Assembly (NCBI RefSeq): GCF_000719115.1
Contig: NZ_JOEA01000011.1
Coordinates: 124,001-188,000 of the forward strand
Source of the DNA: Lentzea albidocapillata
GTDB taxonomy: Bacteria; Actinomycetota; Actinomycetes; Mycobacteriales; Pseudonocardiaceae
DNA: 64,000 nucleotides
Direction: 5' to 3'
Shown here: piece by piece, positions 34,977-42,311 of the stretch
Numbering within the stretch: the first letter of the stretch is position 1
Layout of the letters: every line of letters begins with the position of its first letter
Made by a program: the position numbers and the translations under genes
Notes under the pieces: generated by a model
Database searches by the model: none
Told to the model about the DNA's origin: nothing
Seen by the model: the letters and a program-made list of their open reading frames with translations, nothing else

Positions 34977-34979
34977 GTA

Positions 34980-35891
34980 ATGGACCACTCCGATGCCCTG
35001 AGAGCCTTGTCGAGCGATGCACCATCTGAACGGTTGGAAGCAGCTAGGTACCTTCAATTCTGGGCAGTCCCGACTGATATAGCTATTTTGCGCACCCGCC
35101 TTCAGGTCGAGCCTGTCGGGTGGGTTCGGCGCGCTATCGAGGATGCCCTCTTGCGGCTGGGCGATACAGCAGCACACAAGGTCGATCTACAGGACTACAT
35201 CGATGAGAGCGGTGACAATCCGGACGAAGCAGCAAAGGCCCGAGTTCGAATAACTCAGACTGTTGTACACGAACTCTCTCCCATTGTTTCGGCTATCGAC
35301 TATTTTATTCGTGCCGAATGGCCTCAGTTTGAGGAGAGTAAGACAAAGCGTCATGTTGAGAGGCTGATCAGGTTTATCAGCGCCATTGATACCCTGGGTG
35401 GAATATCAAGTTCCGCGACGATGCGTGACACTAATCTTGCGGTTGTTATCTCGAACTGTGTCGAAGCTCAGCAGATTGCTTTCGGTATCCATATTGAGAT
35501 CGACGGGCCTTCGTCTGTCGATGCGTATACGGATCCGGATTTGGTGGAGCTTATCGTCAGTAACGGGTTGAAAAACGCATGCGAATCCGCATGTCAAATT
35601 GCCAACGGAGAACCCGCTGTATCCGTTCTTTACGGTGGGAGCGACCGGGAATTCTGGGTGAACGTTGTAGATAATGGTGCAGGGATCCCCATGGGTAGTA
35701 GTGGAAGACTATTTAAGATTGGATCGACAACAAAAGAGGGCCACCTAGGCATGGGGTTGGCCCTGTGTGTCGAAGCCGCTGAAAGCATTACTGCTAAGAT
35801 TAGGCTTTCAAGCGGTGATCGCGGTACGAAGTTCGAGGTCACCTTACCTATTGGCGGAGGCGAGCGTGCGGGTTCTTCTGGTAGAGGATAG
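34980..35891 (+). CDS. GHKL histidine kinase with HEAT-like N-terminus (cargo module)
   Basis: A 303-residue soluble protein. Residues 1-65 resemble a HEAT-repeat pair (SERLEAARYLQFWA, VRRAIEDALLRLGD). A helical hairpin follows with TVVHELSPIVSAIDYF, in which His97 in the HEL context fits a phospho-acceptor. The ATPase domain has the N box LIVSNGLKNACESA (Asn195/Asn199), the D box VVDNGAGIP (Asp231) and the G box EGHLGMGLALCVEAAE. It has no membrane span or extracellular sensor, so the signal is inside the cell. It starts three bases after the ATPase gene and overlaps the response-regulator gene by 26 bases, so the pair should signal together. Confidence 0.85.
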   Translation: MDHSDALRALSSDAPSERLEAARYLQFWAVPTDIAILRTRLQVEPVGWVRRAIEDALLRLGDTAAHKVDLQDYIDESGDNPDEAAKARVRITQTVVHELSPIVSAIDYFIRAEWPQFEESKTKRHVERLIRFISAIDTLGGISSSATMRDTNLAVVISNCVEAQQIAFGIHIEIDGPSSVDAYTDPDLVELIVSNGLKNACESACQIANGEPAVSVLYGGSDREFWVNVVDNGAGIPMGSSGRLFKIGSTTKEGHLGMGLALCVEAAESITAKIRLSSGDRGTKFEVTLPIGGGERAGSSGRG

Positions 35892-37284
35892 TGCGGCAAT
35901 AATTGAGGTTCTTCAACACTATTCGAACCGTAGGAACTTTGGACTTGTCTCGGCCACTAGTGTCAAGTCGGCGCTTGAAATTATTGACGATCCTGATCAA
36001 GATTTTGACGTCGCTCTGTGTGACTTGAAGATTCCGTCCCAAGACGGAGCGATTGACCTTTCTATTGAGAATGGCCTTGAAGTTGTGAGGCGCATCTCTG
36101 AAATTTGTCCCGGCGTCCCTGTTGTCGTACTTTCCGCGTTCGGGACTCTGGACGTCGCTCGAACAATGTTGTTGCAAGCACGTCAGCAAGACATATTTGG
36201 GACTGGAGTGGCTTTGCCGATGCTCCAGTATGAACAGAAGTCTTCCGGAACCATTGCTGCGTTGTCGTACCTGGGTGAAACGCAGGTCCAGATCGATGAG
36301 ATCGGTGAGATTGAGGTAGAGAATGGCGAATCACTCACCGAACGGCAGCGCCGCGCACTGCGCATTTTCGCGCGCCGGCGAGGTGGTCGGATTGTCGAGT
36401 ATCGTCCGCTATCTGGCGGCTTCTCCGGTGCCCGCACAGGCCTAATTGAGGTGCGAGATTCGACAGGCGCGGAGGTTGCGCGCGTGGTGAGTAAGATTAC
36501 ACGCTTTGATCGAGCGCTAGAGGAAAAGGATCGTTATCGGCAGTGTATCGCGGGCAGGCTGGGTGCAGGCTCTTACGCGGATCTAAATGATGAAGTGCTT
36601 GCGGGTTGCGGTCGCGATGCCGGTCTATTTTACAGTCTCGCCGATACCTACAAGATGGACCTTTTTAAGAAGGTCTTGTCAGACGATGAGATAGCGGCAG
36701 CGGCCGTTAGGCGGGTCCGAGAAGATTTGTCGTCATGGGTGTCCGGTGTTCCTCAGACGTCGAAAACCTGGCTCGAAATTCGGCGCGAGCTGATCAACGA
36801 TGCCAAATATGCCGTTGTAGCGGAGAAGCATCCCATTGTAGACGTTCCTGACGGCCGAACGTTGCAGACGGTATGGGCAACGCAACACGGTGATTTGCAT
36901 GGAGCTAACGTCTTGGTTGACGACAGCGGAAGGCCCGTGCTGATTGATTTCGGACGCGCTGGTCAAGCCCCAAGTGTGCTTGATCCACTCACCCTAGAAC
37001 TGTCAGTACTGTTTCATGCTGATTCCCCGCTCCGTGCGGATGCGTGGCCAACTATAGAGCAGCTGGATAGCTGGTACGACTTGGATGTCTATCTAGACGG
37101 ATGTCCGTACCCGAGCTATGTGAGGGCGTGTCGAGAATGGAGCGTGGCCGCGCGTGCTGGCTCCCGTGATTTCTATGCCACTCTCAATGCCTATTGTTTG
37201 CGGAATCTTCAATATGATGACGTCAATGTAGAGCGCGCGCTGCAGTTGCAGGCGTTGGCTGCCAACAAGCTTAACAACTCATAG
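35866..37284 (+). CDS. Response-regulator receiver fused to a kinase-fold (APH-like) domain
   Basis: A 472-residue fusion. The receiver (1-120) has acidic residues Glu7-Asp8, the phospho-acceptor Asp53 in VALCDLKIP and Ser90 in VVVLSAFG; the conserved Lys expected near residue 112 is missing (DIFGTGVALPM). A helical linker leads to a kinase fold: glycine-rich PLSGGFSGARTG (181-192), Lys210 in ARVVSKI, the catalytic loop QHGDLHGANVL (Asp343, Asn348) and DFG at 361. This resembles aminoglycoside/choline kinases and fructosamine kinases more than Ser/Thr kinases. GTG 35866 has GGAGG five bases upstream. The domain pairing is unfamiliar to me: phosphorylation of the receiver by the upstream kinase may switch the second kinase on. 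Confidence 0.85.
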   Translation: MRVLLVEDSAAIIEVLQHYSNRRNFGLVSATSVKSALEIIDDPDQDFDVALCDLKIPSQDGAIDLSIENGLEVVRRISEICPGVPVVVLSAFGTLDVARTMLLQARQQDIFGTGVALPMLQYEQKSSGTIAALSYLGETQVQIDEIGEIEVENGESLTERQRRALRIFARRRGGRIVEYRPLSGGFSGARTGLIEVRDSTGAEVARVVSKITRFDRALEEKDRYRQCIAGRLGAGSYADLNDEVLAGCGRDAGLFYSLADTYKMDLFKKVLSDDEIAAAAVRRVREDLSSWVSGVPQTSKTWLEIRRELINDAKYAVVAEKHPIVDVPDGRTLQTVWATQHGDLHGANVLVDDSGRPVLIDFGRAGQAPSVLDPLTLELSVLFHADSPLRADAWPTIEQLDSWYDLDVYLDGCPYPSYVRACREWSVAARAGSRDFYATLNAYCLRNLQYDDVNVERALQLQALAANKLNNS

Positions 37285-37304
37285 TCAGACTGCAGGGTGG
37301 CCTG

Positions 37305-37874
37305 GTGAACGCGGAACTTGATTACGCTTACAGGTTGGCTGAAGCGACTCTATGCCGAGAAGTTCCGGTGCGTTGGGCCCATTCGGTGAGTGTCATGAAG
37401 CGAGCCATGCAAGCTGGCCCAATGTTCGATGCGGCAGAACTTGATCTTCTTTGCTCTGCGTCGATCCTCCACGATATTGGATACGCATCTGCGGCGCGTG
37501 TCACGGGTTTTCATGCCTTGGACGGTGCGCGATTTCTTGAGAAGAATTCGACTCCTGTTCGAGTGTGCGCGCTTGTCGCTCATCATTCATGTGCCTATAT
37601 GGAGGCGGAGCTTCGAGGCCAGTCTGCTCAGCTTGCGAAGTGGGTGGACGAGAAGACTGCACTTCGGGACGCACTGTGGTGGGCTGACATGACTACGACG
37701 CCAAATGGTGGCGTAACGAACGTTCGTGGTCGTATCGCGGAGATCCAAGAGCGTTACGGCCCAGAGCACCTTGTGACCTTCTTTATCCGCCAGGCCATGC
37801 CTGAACTCGTCGCCGCAGTCGAGCGTACTGAGGAGCGATTGCGTGCCGTAGGGGTCGACTACACAGCGAAGTAG
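37305..37874 (+). CDS. HD-domain phosphohydrolase (cargo module)
   Basis: A 189-residue HD-superfamily protein. His26 in VRWAHSVSVMKRA, the HD pair His56-Asp57 in SILHDIGYA, His70, His93-His94 in LVAHHSCAY and Asp128 in LWWADMTTT form a full metal site. Closest in style to stand-alone HDIG nucleotidases/phosphodiesterases. It begins 20 bases after the receiver-kinase gene and completes the module; it may remove a phosphate or nucleotide made by the upstream kinase, or act as the effector that depletes nucleotides. Both are inference. The 3' end overlaps the convergent NUDIX gene by 16 bases. Confidence 0.83.
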   Translation: MNAELDYAYRLAEATLCREVPVRWAHSVSVMKRAMQAGPMFDAAELDLLCSASILHDIGYASAARVTGFHALDGARFLEKNSTPVRVCALVAHHSCAYMEAELRGQSAQLAKWVDEKTALRDALWWADMTTTPNGGVTNVRGRIAEIQERYGPEHLVTFFIRQAMPELVAAVERTEERLRAVGVDYTAK

Positions 37875-38332
37875 GACCTCGATCGTTCTTCGAACCCATG
37901 CTTGATGCGAAGACGGATTGACGGGTGGACGCTCAAGTCATCGAGGTCTTCTCGGCTGATCCAGTGAACCTCACTTGACTCATTGCTAGTCCGCAATTTC
38001 CCGCTGATAGGCAGGGCCCGGAAGCAGATGGAGAACTGCTGTCGTACCTCGCCGTCGGTGTAGGCGATGACGTGATCTGGGTCGGAGTACACACCGATGA
38101 TGTCGGTGGGTTCGATGTCGATCCCGGTCTCTTCCTTGACCTCGCGGATGACGGCACGGCCGATGGTTTCGCCGACGTCCTGCGCTCCTCCAGGGATCGA
38201 ATAGAGATCATTGTCGGTGCGTCGGATCATCAGCAGCCGGCCGTGCTCGTCCTGTACGAACGCGCTCACGGCCACGACGATGTTGGTCGCCTTCGGAGCG
38301 GTCGGGTCGTGGTAATGGTCAGTGCGTGCCAC
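37859..38332 (-). CDS. NUDIX hydrolase (Pif-like AICE protein)
   Basis: A 157-residue NUDIX protein with the complete box GGAQDVGETIGRAVIREVKE followed by ETGID. In pSAM2 a NUDIX protein, Pif, prevents redundant transfer between element-bearing cells; the location next to the AICE regulator supports that kind of role. GTG 38332 has GAGGAG seven bases upstream. It is cotranscribed with, and follows by 11 bases, the HTH regulator. Base composition returns to high GC here, so it belongs to the AICE backbone and not to the cargo. Confidence 0.82.
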   Translation of the reverse strand: MARTDHYHDPTAPKATNIVVAVSAFVQDEHGRLLMIRRTDNDLYSIPGGAQDVGETIGRAVIREVKEETGIDIEPTDIIGVYSDPDHVIAYTDGEVRQQFSICFRALPISGKLRTSNESSEVHWISREDLDDLSVHPSIRLRIKHGFEERSRSYFAV

Positions 38333-38343
38333 TGTGCGGCTCC

Positions 38344-39087
38344 TCAGAACGTGGTGCGCTTGGCGGAAGCCCAGACGGTCTCCAGGCTCTCGGAGTAGGT
38401 CTCGAACAAGTCCCCGGCGGACAGTCGTCGCAGGTGTAGCGCTGGCGCATGGGCGCCGGGGAACCCGTAGACGTGGGTGTTGACGATCATCTCGTCGTCG
38501 AAGCGGAAGACCGAGTTGTAGAGCGTCGTCTTGTGCAGCCGGATCTCAATGTTGGGCACGTCGACCAGCGGCCGGACGAACGCCAGCGCGTTGCGGATGC
38601 GCGCGGCCACAGTGCCCTTACCTAGTTGCTCCTCCTCGGACCGCCGGGATGCCTCGCGGCCGGCCGGATCGCCGAACAGAAGCCGGACCTTCGCGCCGTT
38701 CTCGGCCTTCGCGCGCAGCTCCTTCGCGAACATCGGCCGCTCCACGAGGAACAGAGCCGCGAGTGACAGGACCTCGATGTGCTCCGTGGCGTCGCTGAGT
38801 AGCCGGTCCCACAAGTCCGCGGGGATGTTGTTGCGGTGCGGGTAGACCTTCACGACCTCGGACTCGGCGATCTCGGCCTTGCGGTCCGCGGCTACCGCGT
38901 CGGGCCAGAGGTAGTGCTCGGTCTCGCGGACCATCGATGCGATGGCGTTGCGGTGGCGCGGGTACGGAATGCGTCCCCTGGTGATCCAGCGTTCGACGGT
39001 CTTGGGGTCGACGCCGGTCGCGCGGGCCACATGGTCGAGGCTCAAGCCGTTGCGTAGCAACGCTTCGCGTAGGCGGTCGTTGGCCAT
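38344..39087 (-). CDS. XRE-type HTH regulator with DUF5919-like C-terminus
   Basis: A 247-residue protein. The N-terminal helix-turn-helix reads LSLDHVARATGVDPKTVERW (residues about 15-34). The C-terminal 130 residues (IEVLSLAALFLVERPMFAKE, VRLLFGDPAGREASRRSEE, FDDEMIVNTHVYGFPG) match the DUF5919 type found in actinomycete elements and resemble a phospholipase D-like fold. It is divergent from the Pra-like gene across a 159-base gap and most likely controls replication and transfer genes, taking the place of the GntR repressor KorSA, which is absent. Confidence 0.8.
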   Translation of the reverse strand: MANDRLREALLRNGLSLDHVARATGVDPKTVERWITRGRIPYPRHRNAIASMVRETEHYLWPDAVAADRKAEIAESEVVKVYPHRNNIPADLWDRLLSDATEHIEVLSLAALFLVERPMFAKELRAKAENGAKVRLLFGDPAGREASRRSEEEQLGKGTVAARIRNALAFVRPLVDVPNIEIRLHKTTLYNSVFRFDDEMIVNTHVYGFPGAHAPALHLRRLSAGDLFETYSESLETVWASAKRTTF

Positions 39088-39246
39088 CTGCCCTCCCGAG
39101 GGATGACTAGGGACGACTTCAACGTAACAGAGACGTCCTCAGAAATCCCGCTGTGCGGTGCTTGCGTCCTCGTGTTTCGCCGAAAGTCGTAGGTGTCGAG
39201 AACGGCTGACAGCAGGTCAGGCGGCACAGACGACAGGAGCAAGACG
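39088..39246. promoter_or_regulatory. Divergent control region between AICE regulator and Pra-like gene
   Basis: A 159-base non-coding gap between oppositely oriented starts. The right side holds AGGAGC in front of the Pra-like ATG, the left side GGGAGG in front of the regulator ATG. This is where the main on/off switch of the element should lie. I could not define an operator with confidence. Confidence 0.45.
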
Positions 39247-39699
39247 ATGGCGATCACAGGTGGGAGCAGGCTCCCGGCGGGTCATGACTTCGTGTTCCCG
39301 AGGGGCGCGCTCGTCATGGGCGTGGAACCGGTGCTGAAGTTCCAGTCCGCCGATGAGCGGGCGAAGGGCCTGCCGGTGGAGCAGGAGAAGGACAAGGAGA
39401 CCGGTCTCCTTGTGTGGTCGGTCCTGGTGATCGACCAGGCGGCCGAGCGCAAGACGGACGCGGTGGTCACGGTGAAGATCTCCGCGCCTCACCAGCCGGT
39501 GCCGCCGGACGCCATCCCCGGTACGGACGTGCGGCCGGTGGTCTTCGAGGGGCTGACGGTCACGCCGTGGATCGATGACAAAGGCTGCCGTGCCACGCAC
39601 GCCGGTGAGCGTCACCGGTGCCGCGCGAAGCTGGGCTACAGCCTGCGGGCCTCAGGCATGAAGCCGGCTGTCAGCAAGCCTGCCGCCAAGGCCGCGTAA
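39247..39699 (+). CDS. pra: Pra-like replication, integration and excision activator
   Basis: A 150-residue protein with FPRGALVMGVEPVLKFQSAD, KDKETGLLVWSVLVID and the VSVKI-like segment TVKISAPHQPVPP, followed by FEGLTVTPWID. This arrangement matches the Pra activator family of pSAM2-type AICEs, which turns on rep, xis and int. ATG 39247 with AGGAGC nine bases upstream is the family start. It leads a tightly packed run of small genes that goes on to the transfer and replication genes. Confidence 0.75.
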   Translation: MAITGGSRLPAGHDFVFPRGALVMGVEPVLKFQSADERAKGLPVEQEKDKETGLLVWSVLVIDQAAERKTDAVVTVKISAPHQPVPPDAIPGTDVRPVVFEGLTVTPWIDDKGCRATHAGERHRCRAKLGYSLRASGMKPAVSKPAAKAA

Positions 39700-39911
39700 T
39701 GCCGGACATGGTGCGGGTCCACGTGACCGCCGATCTCCCGATGCGTCCCCTCGCGATGCCGTTCGCTGACCGAGTCGAGCTGCGGTTCGGCAAGGCGTTT
39801 CCCGTGGTGCTGGTGGTCGACCGTGATGCGGTGCCTCGGCTGCGGGAGGTCCTGGACGAGGGATGGAAGGCGCTCCAGGCGTCGGCTGCTCGGCAGGAAG
39901 GTGGGCAGTGA
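39699..39911 (+). CDS. Small AICE protein, 70 residues
   Basis: Starts at the TAATG junction with the Pra-like gene and ends at the TGATG junction with the next one, so it is tightly coupled on both sides. The sequence ADRVELRFGKAFPVVLVVDR and LREVLDEGWKALQAS suggests a small alpha/beta fold. No known function; small coupled proteins here are usual in AICEs. Confidence 0.65.
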   Translation: MPDMVRVHVTADLPMRPLAMPFADRVELRFGKAFPVVLVVDRDAVPRLREVLDEGWKALQASAARQEGGQ

Positions 39912-40171
39912 TGGGCTTCAACGCCACCTGTACGCCCGGGCGTGACGCGGCTGCGGCGATGGTTCGAGTGACGCCGCAGGTTCCGGCGCTGGTCATCTAC
40001 CTGGACCCGGTCAACATCGCGATCCAGCTCCCGCCGTTTCCTGGCGGGTCGGACGTGCTGATGCGGTTCTGTCGGGAGCTGTCGCGTGAGGCGTCCAAGC
40101 TGGCCGATCACCTCGGCAGTCACGAAGGGCGGCACGCCCTTGCGGAGGGAGATCCTGATGTCCGCGGTTAA
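39911..40171 (+). CDS. Small AICE protein, 86 residues
   Basis: Begins at a TGATG overlap and ends 14 bases inside the next frame. It contains VPALVIYLDPVNIAIQLPPF and a helical C-terminus (LMRFCRELSREASKLADHL). Common among actinomycete integrated elements; function unknown. Confidence 0.65.
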   Translation: MGFNATCTPGRDAAAAMVRVTPQVPALVIYLDPVNIAIQLPPFPGGSDVLMRFCRELSREASKLADHLGSHEGRHALAEGDPDVRG

Positions 40172-40409
40172 GGCGATGCATTGGGGCTTGGCCGAGCAGG
40201 TCAGGACGCTGAGCGAGGCACATGACGTGCTGAGCAAGCTGCTCCCCGATCCGAAGTCCAAGCCCGACGTGCTGAAGGACTATTACCTGCGCTCGGCCGC
40301 TATCTACGCGCGCGTCGCGGAGACCGACCGGAGTCACCACCACGAGGCCATGTACTGGGCGACTCGTGAGCGTGAGAAGGGCGAGGCGATCCAGCTCCGC
40401 AAGAGCTAA
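40158..40409 (+). CDS. AMED_5909-type small AICE protein
   Basis: An 83-residue helical protein. The pattern YYLRSAAIYARVAETDRSHH followed by HEAMYWATREREKGE matches the AMED_5909 family of actinomycete mobile elements. ATG 40158 has GGAGG upstream, inside the preceding gene. Its role is unknown. Confidence 0.7.
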   Translation: MSAVKAMHWGLAEQVRTLSEAHDVLSKLLPDPKSKPDVLKDYYLRSAAIYARVAETDRSHHHEAMYWATREREKGEAIQLRKS

Positions 40410-40566
40410 GCAAGTCCTGTTTGGACAGAACACGTGACTCTGCTGGGTCACGTGGCGATGCCGCACGTCTTGTTGCGGCGCAAAGAGAACATGAGACGCA
40501 GGAGCGGAACCCGGCTACCAACCTCGCCGCTCCTGCGTTGTCCACCCAATTCGGGAGTGAACAACG
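40410..40566. terminator. Hairpin region between small genes and transfer operon
   Basis: Two hairpins lie in this 157-base gap: CACGTGAC/GTCACGTG (40431-40438 with 40447-40454) and ACGCAGGAGCGG/CCGCTCCTGCGT (40496-40507 with 40527-40538). The second, stronger stem probably ends or attenuates the upstream transcript. The first is a possible operator. Confidence 0.55.
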
Positions 40567-40851
40567 ATGAGCGTAGAGCCTGAGCGCATTCGTGCGCTAG
40601 ACGGGGCCACAAAGCAACTGCTGTGGGATCGGATGATCTCCAGCAAGCAGACCGTTTCTAGCTACGTCGTCATGCTCGACGGCGGCTCGTTGGAGACGAT
40701 GGAACTCACGGCCGCACAGGCTGAGGGCTTCGAGTGTTTGACCTGCAAGGCGCAGCACACCGCCGATGCGGGAGCGTTCCAGCCTGTTGGGCGCATCCCG
40801 AGCGTTGGCAGCGTCTTTCAGTGCGTCGCGTGCTCGGGCGGCGCGCGATGA
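40567..40851 (+). CDS. Small zinc-ribbon-like AICE protein
   Basis: A 94-residue protein whose C-terminal half has two Cys pairs, FECLTCKAQH and FQCVACSGG, spaced as in a zinc ribbon. It overlaps the transfer gene start by four bases (ATGA). A DNA-binding or protein-contact accessory of the translocase is plausible. Function unknown. Confidence 0.65.
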   Translation: MSVEPERIRALDGATKQLLWDRMISSKQTVSSYVVMLDGGSLETMELTAAQAEGFECLTCKAQHTADAGAFQPVGRIPSVGSVFQCVACSGGAR

Positions 40852-42311
40852 GGGGCAACCGTTGGGTCGATCCCGCGCCGTTTGAGGGTGCCCGTCCGCA
40901 GGTTCCTTGGTGGGTATGGCTTCCTGGTTGGGTCAAGCTCGTACTCGCGCCACTCGCGCTGGTGTGGCTGACGGTCCGTCTGGCTGTGAAGCTCACCGTG
41001 CTGGCCATCCACTATCCGGTTGTGGTGACGCTTGGCCTCGGCGGCTATGTCGCCTATCGGCAGTTCGGACTGTCACCGCTGGTCTTGGCTCTGTTGTCGC
41101 TCGTATGCGCCCTGACCGTTTGGTATGGCCTCGATGGTGCGTCGTTCCTGCGGCACGGCTGGTACCGGCTGCTGACTGAGTGGAGGCGGCTGACTGTCTA
41201 CGTGCCGCAATGGCGCACCGTGATGCGGCTCGCCGAGCTTGCGAAGGAAGTCCGCGGGAAGGAGTACCTCCCGAAGCTGCGCCGGGTCCGGTCCGAGGGT
41301 TGGCGGGACAAGGTTCGCGTGCGGATGATCCCGGCCCAGTCGCCAGAGCAGTGGGAAGCACGTCGGGACAACCTGGCGCACTCGTTCAACGCCCGGTCTT
41401 GCCGGGTCAGGGTGCTCAAGCCGCGCGTGCTTGAGCTCGACTTCATCCACGCTGACCCGCTGTCGCGTCCCGTGGTCGTGCCGCAACTCGCCGACGCCGG
41501 AGAAGTTGACCTCAAGCGTGTGGTCGTCGGCCGTACCGAGACCGGGAAGCCCTGGCGGCTGAAGCTCCTCGGCTCGCAGGTGCTCGTGGTCGGCGTACCT
41601 GGCGCGGGTAAGGGCTCGGTGCTCTGGTCGATCGTCTGGCAGCTCGCCCCGGCCATCAAAGCCGACATGGTCCGACTCGTCGGCATCGACCCGAAGGGCG
41701 GCATGGAGCTGGGCCAGTGCCCGGACGCGTTCGAGAAGGTCATCTACGACAACGGGCCAGAAGCTGTTGCCCTGCTTGAAGAAATCGCCGCAGAGGTCAA
41801 GGAGCGTGCCTCGCGTTACCGGGGCATTCGGCGGCTCTGGGCTCGCAACACTGGTGAGCCGTTCACGGTCCTGATCGTGGATGAGCTGGCGGATCTGATC
41901 GCTTACCAGCCGGACAGGAACCTCCGTGAACGCGCCACCCGTGCTGTTCAAACGATCACCTCGCAGGGGCGTGCGCCTGGGTATGCCGTTGTCGGCCTGG
42001 TCCAGGACCCGCGCAAGGAAGTGGTCGCCTTCCGGCACCTGTTCACCACTCGCGTGGCACTGCGCCTCGATGAGCCGATCCAGGTCGACATGGTCCTGGG
42101 CGACGGCGTCCGGCAACGCGGCGCGGCTGCCCACGAGATCAGCGAGAACACGCCTGGTGTCGCCTCGCTCAAGGAGGACGGGCAGCGCGAACCCGAGCGG
42201 GCCCGGGCCTTCCATGTCACTGATGCGGACCTGGTCGAGCTGGCTGTCTACCTCGCTCCGGCCACGGTTCACGAGTTCCCCGAGCGGTCCGAGGGGAGTG
42301 CTGCGGCATGA
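40848..42311 (+). CDS. FtsK/SpoIIIE-type DNA translocase (TraB/TraSA-like)
   Basis: A 487-residue membrane ATPase. Two or three spans (LVLAPLALVWLTVRLAVKL, YPVVVTLGLGGYVAY, LVLALLSLVCALTVWYGL) precede the motor with Walker A VGVPGAGKGSVLW near residue 252 and Walker B FTVLIVDELADLIAY near 340. This is the single motor that moves double-stranded AICE DNA between mycelia. Starts at an ATGA junction and overlaps the replication gene by four bases. Confidence 0.88.
   Translation: MRGNRWVDPAPFEGARPQVPWWVWLPGWVKLVLAPLALVWLTVRLAVKLTVLAIHYPVVVTLGLGGYVAYRQFGLSPLVLALLSLVCALTVWYGLDGASFLRHGWYRLLTEWRRLTVYVPQWRTVMRLAELAKEVRGKEYLPKLRRVRSEGWRDKVRVRMIPAQSPEQWEARRDNLAHSFNARSCRVRVLKPRVLELDFIHADPLSRPVVVPQLADAGEVDLKRVVVGRTETGKPWRLKLLGSQVLVVGVPGAGKGSVLWSIVWQLAPAIKADMVRLVGIDPKGGMELGQCPDAFEKVIYDNGPEAVALLEEIAAEVKERASRYRGIRRLWARNTGEPFTVLIVDELADLIAYQPDRNLRERATRAVQTITSQGRAPGYAVVGLVQDPRKEVVAFRHLFTTRVALRLDEPIQVDMVLGDGVRQRGAAAHEISENTPGVASLKEDGQREPERARAFHVTDADLVELAVYLAPATVHEFPERSEGSAAA

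Noticed and set aside
37859..39087. NUDIX and HTH genes as part of the four-gene cargo module
   Set aside because: They are on the opposite strand, have backbone-like high GC and match standard AICE parts.
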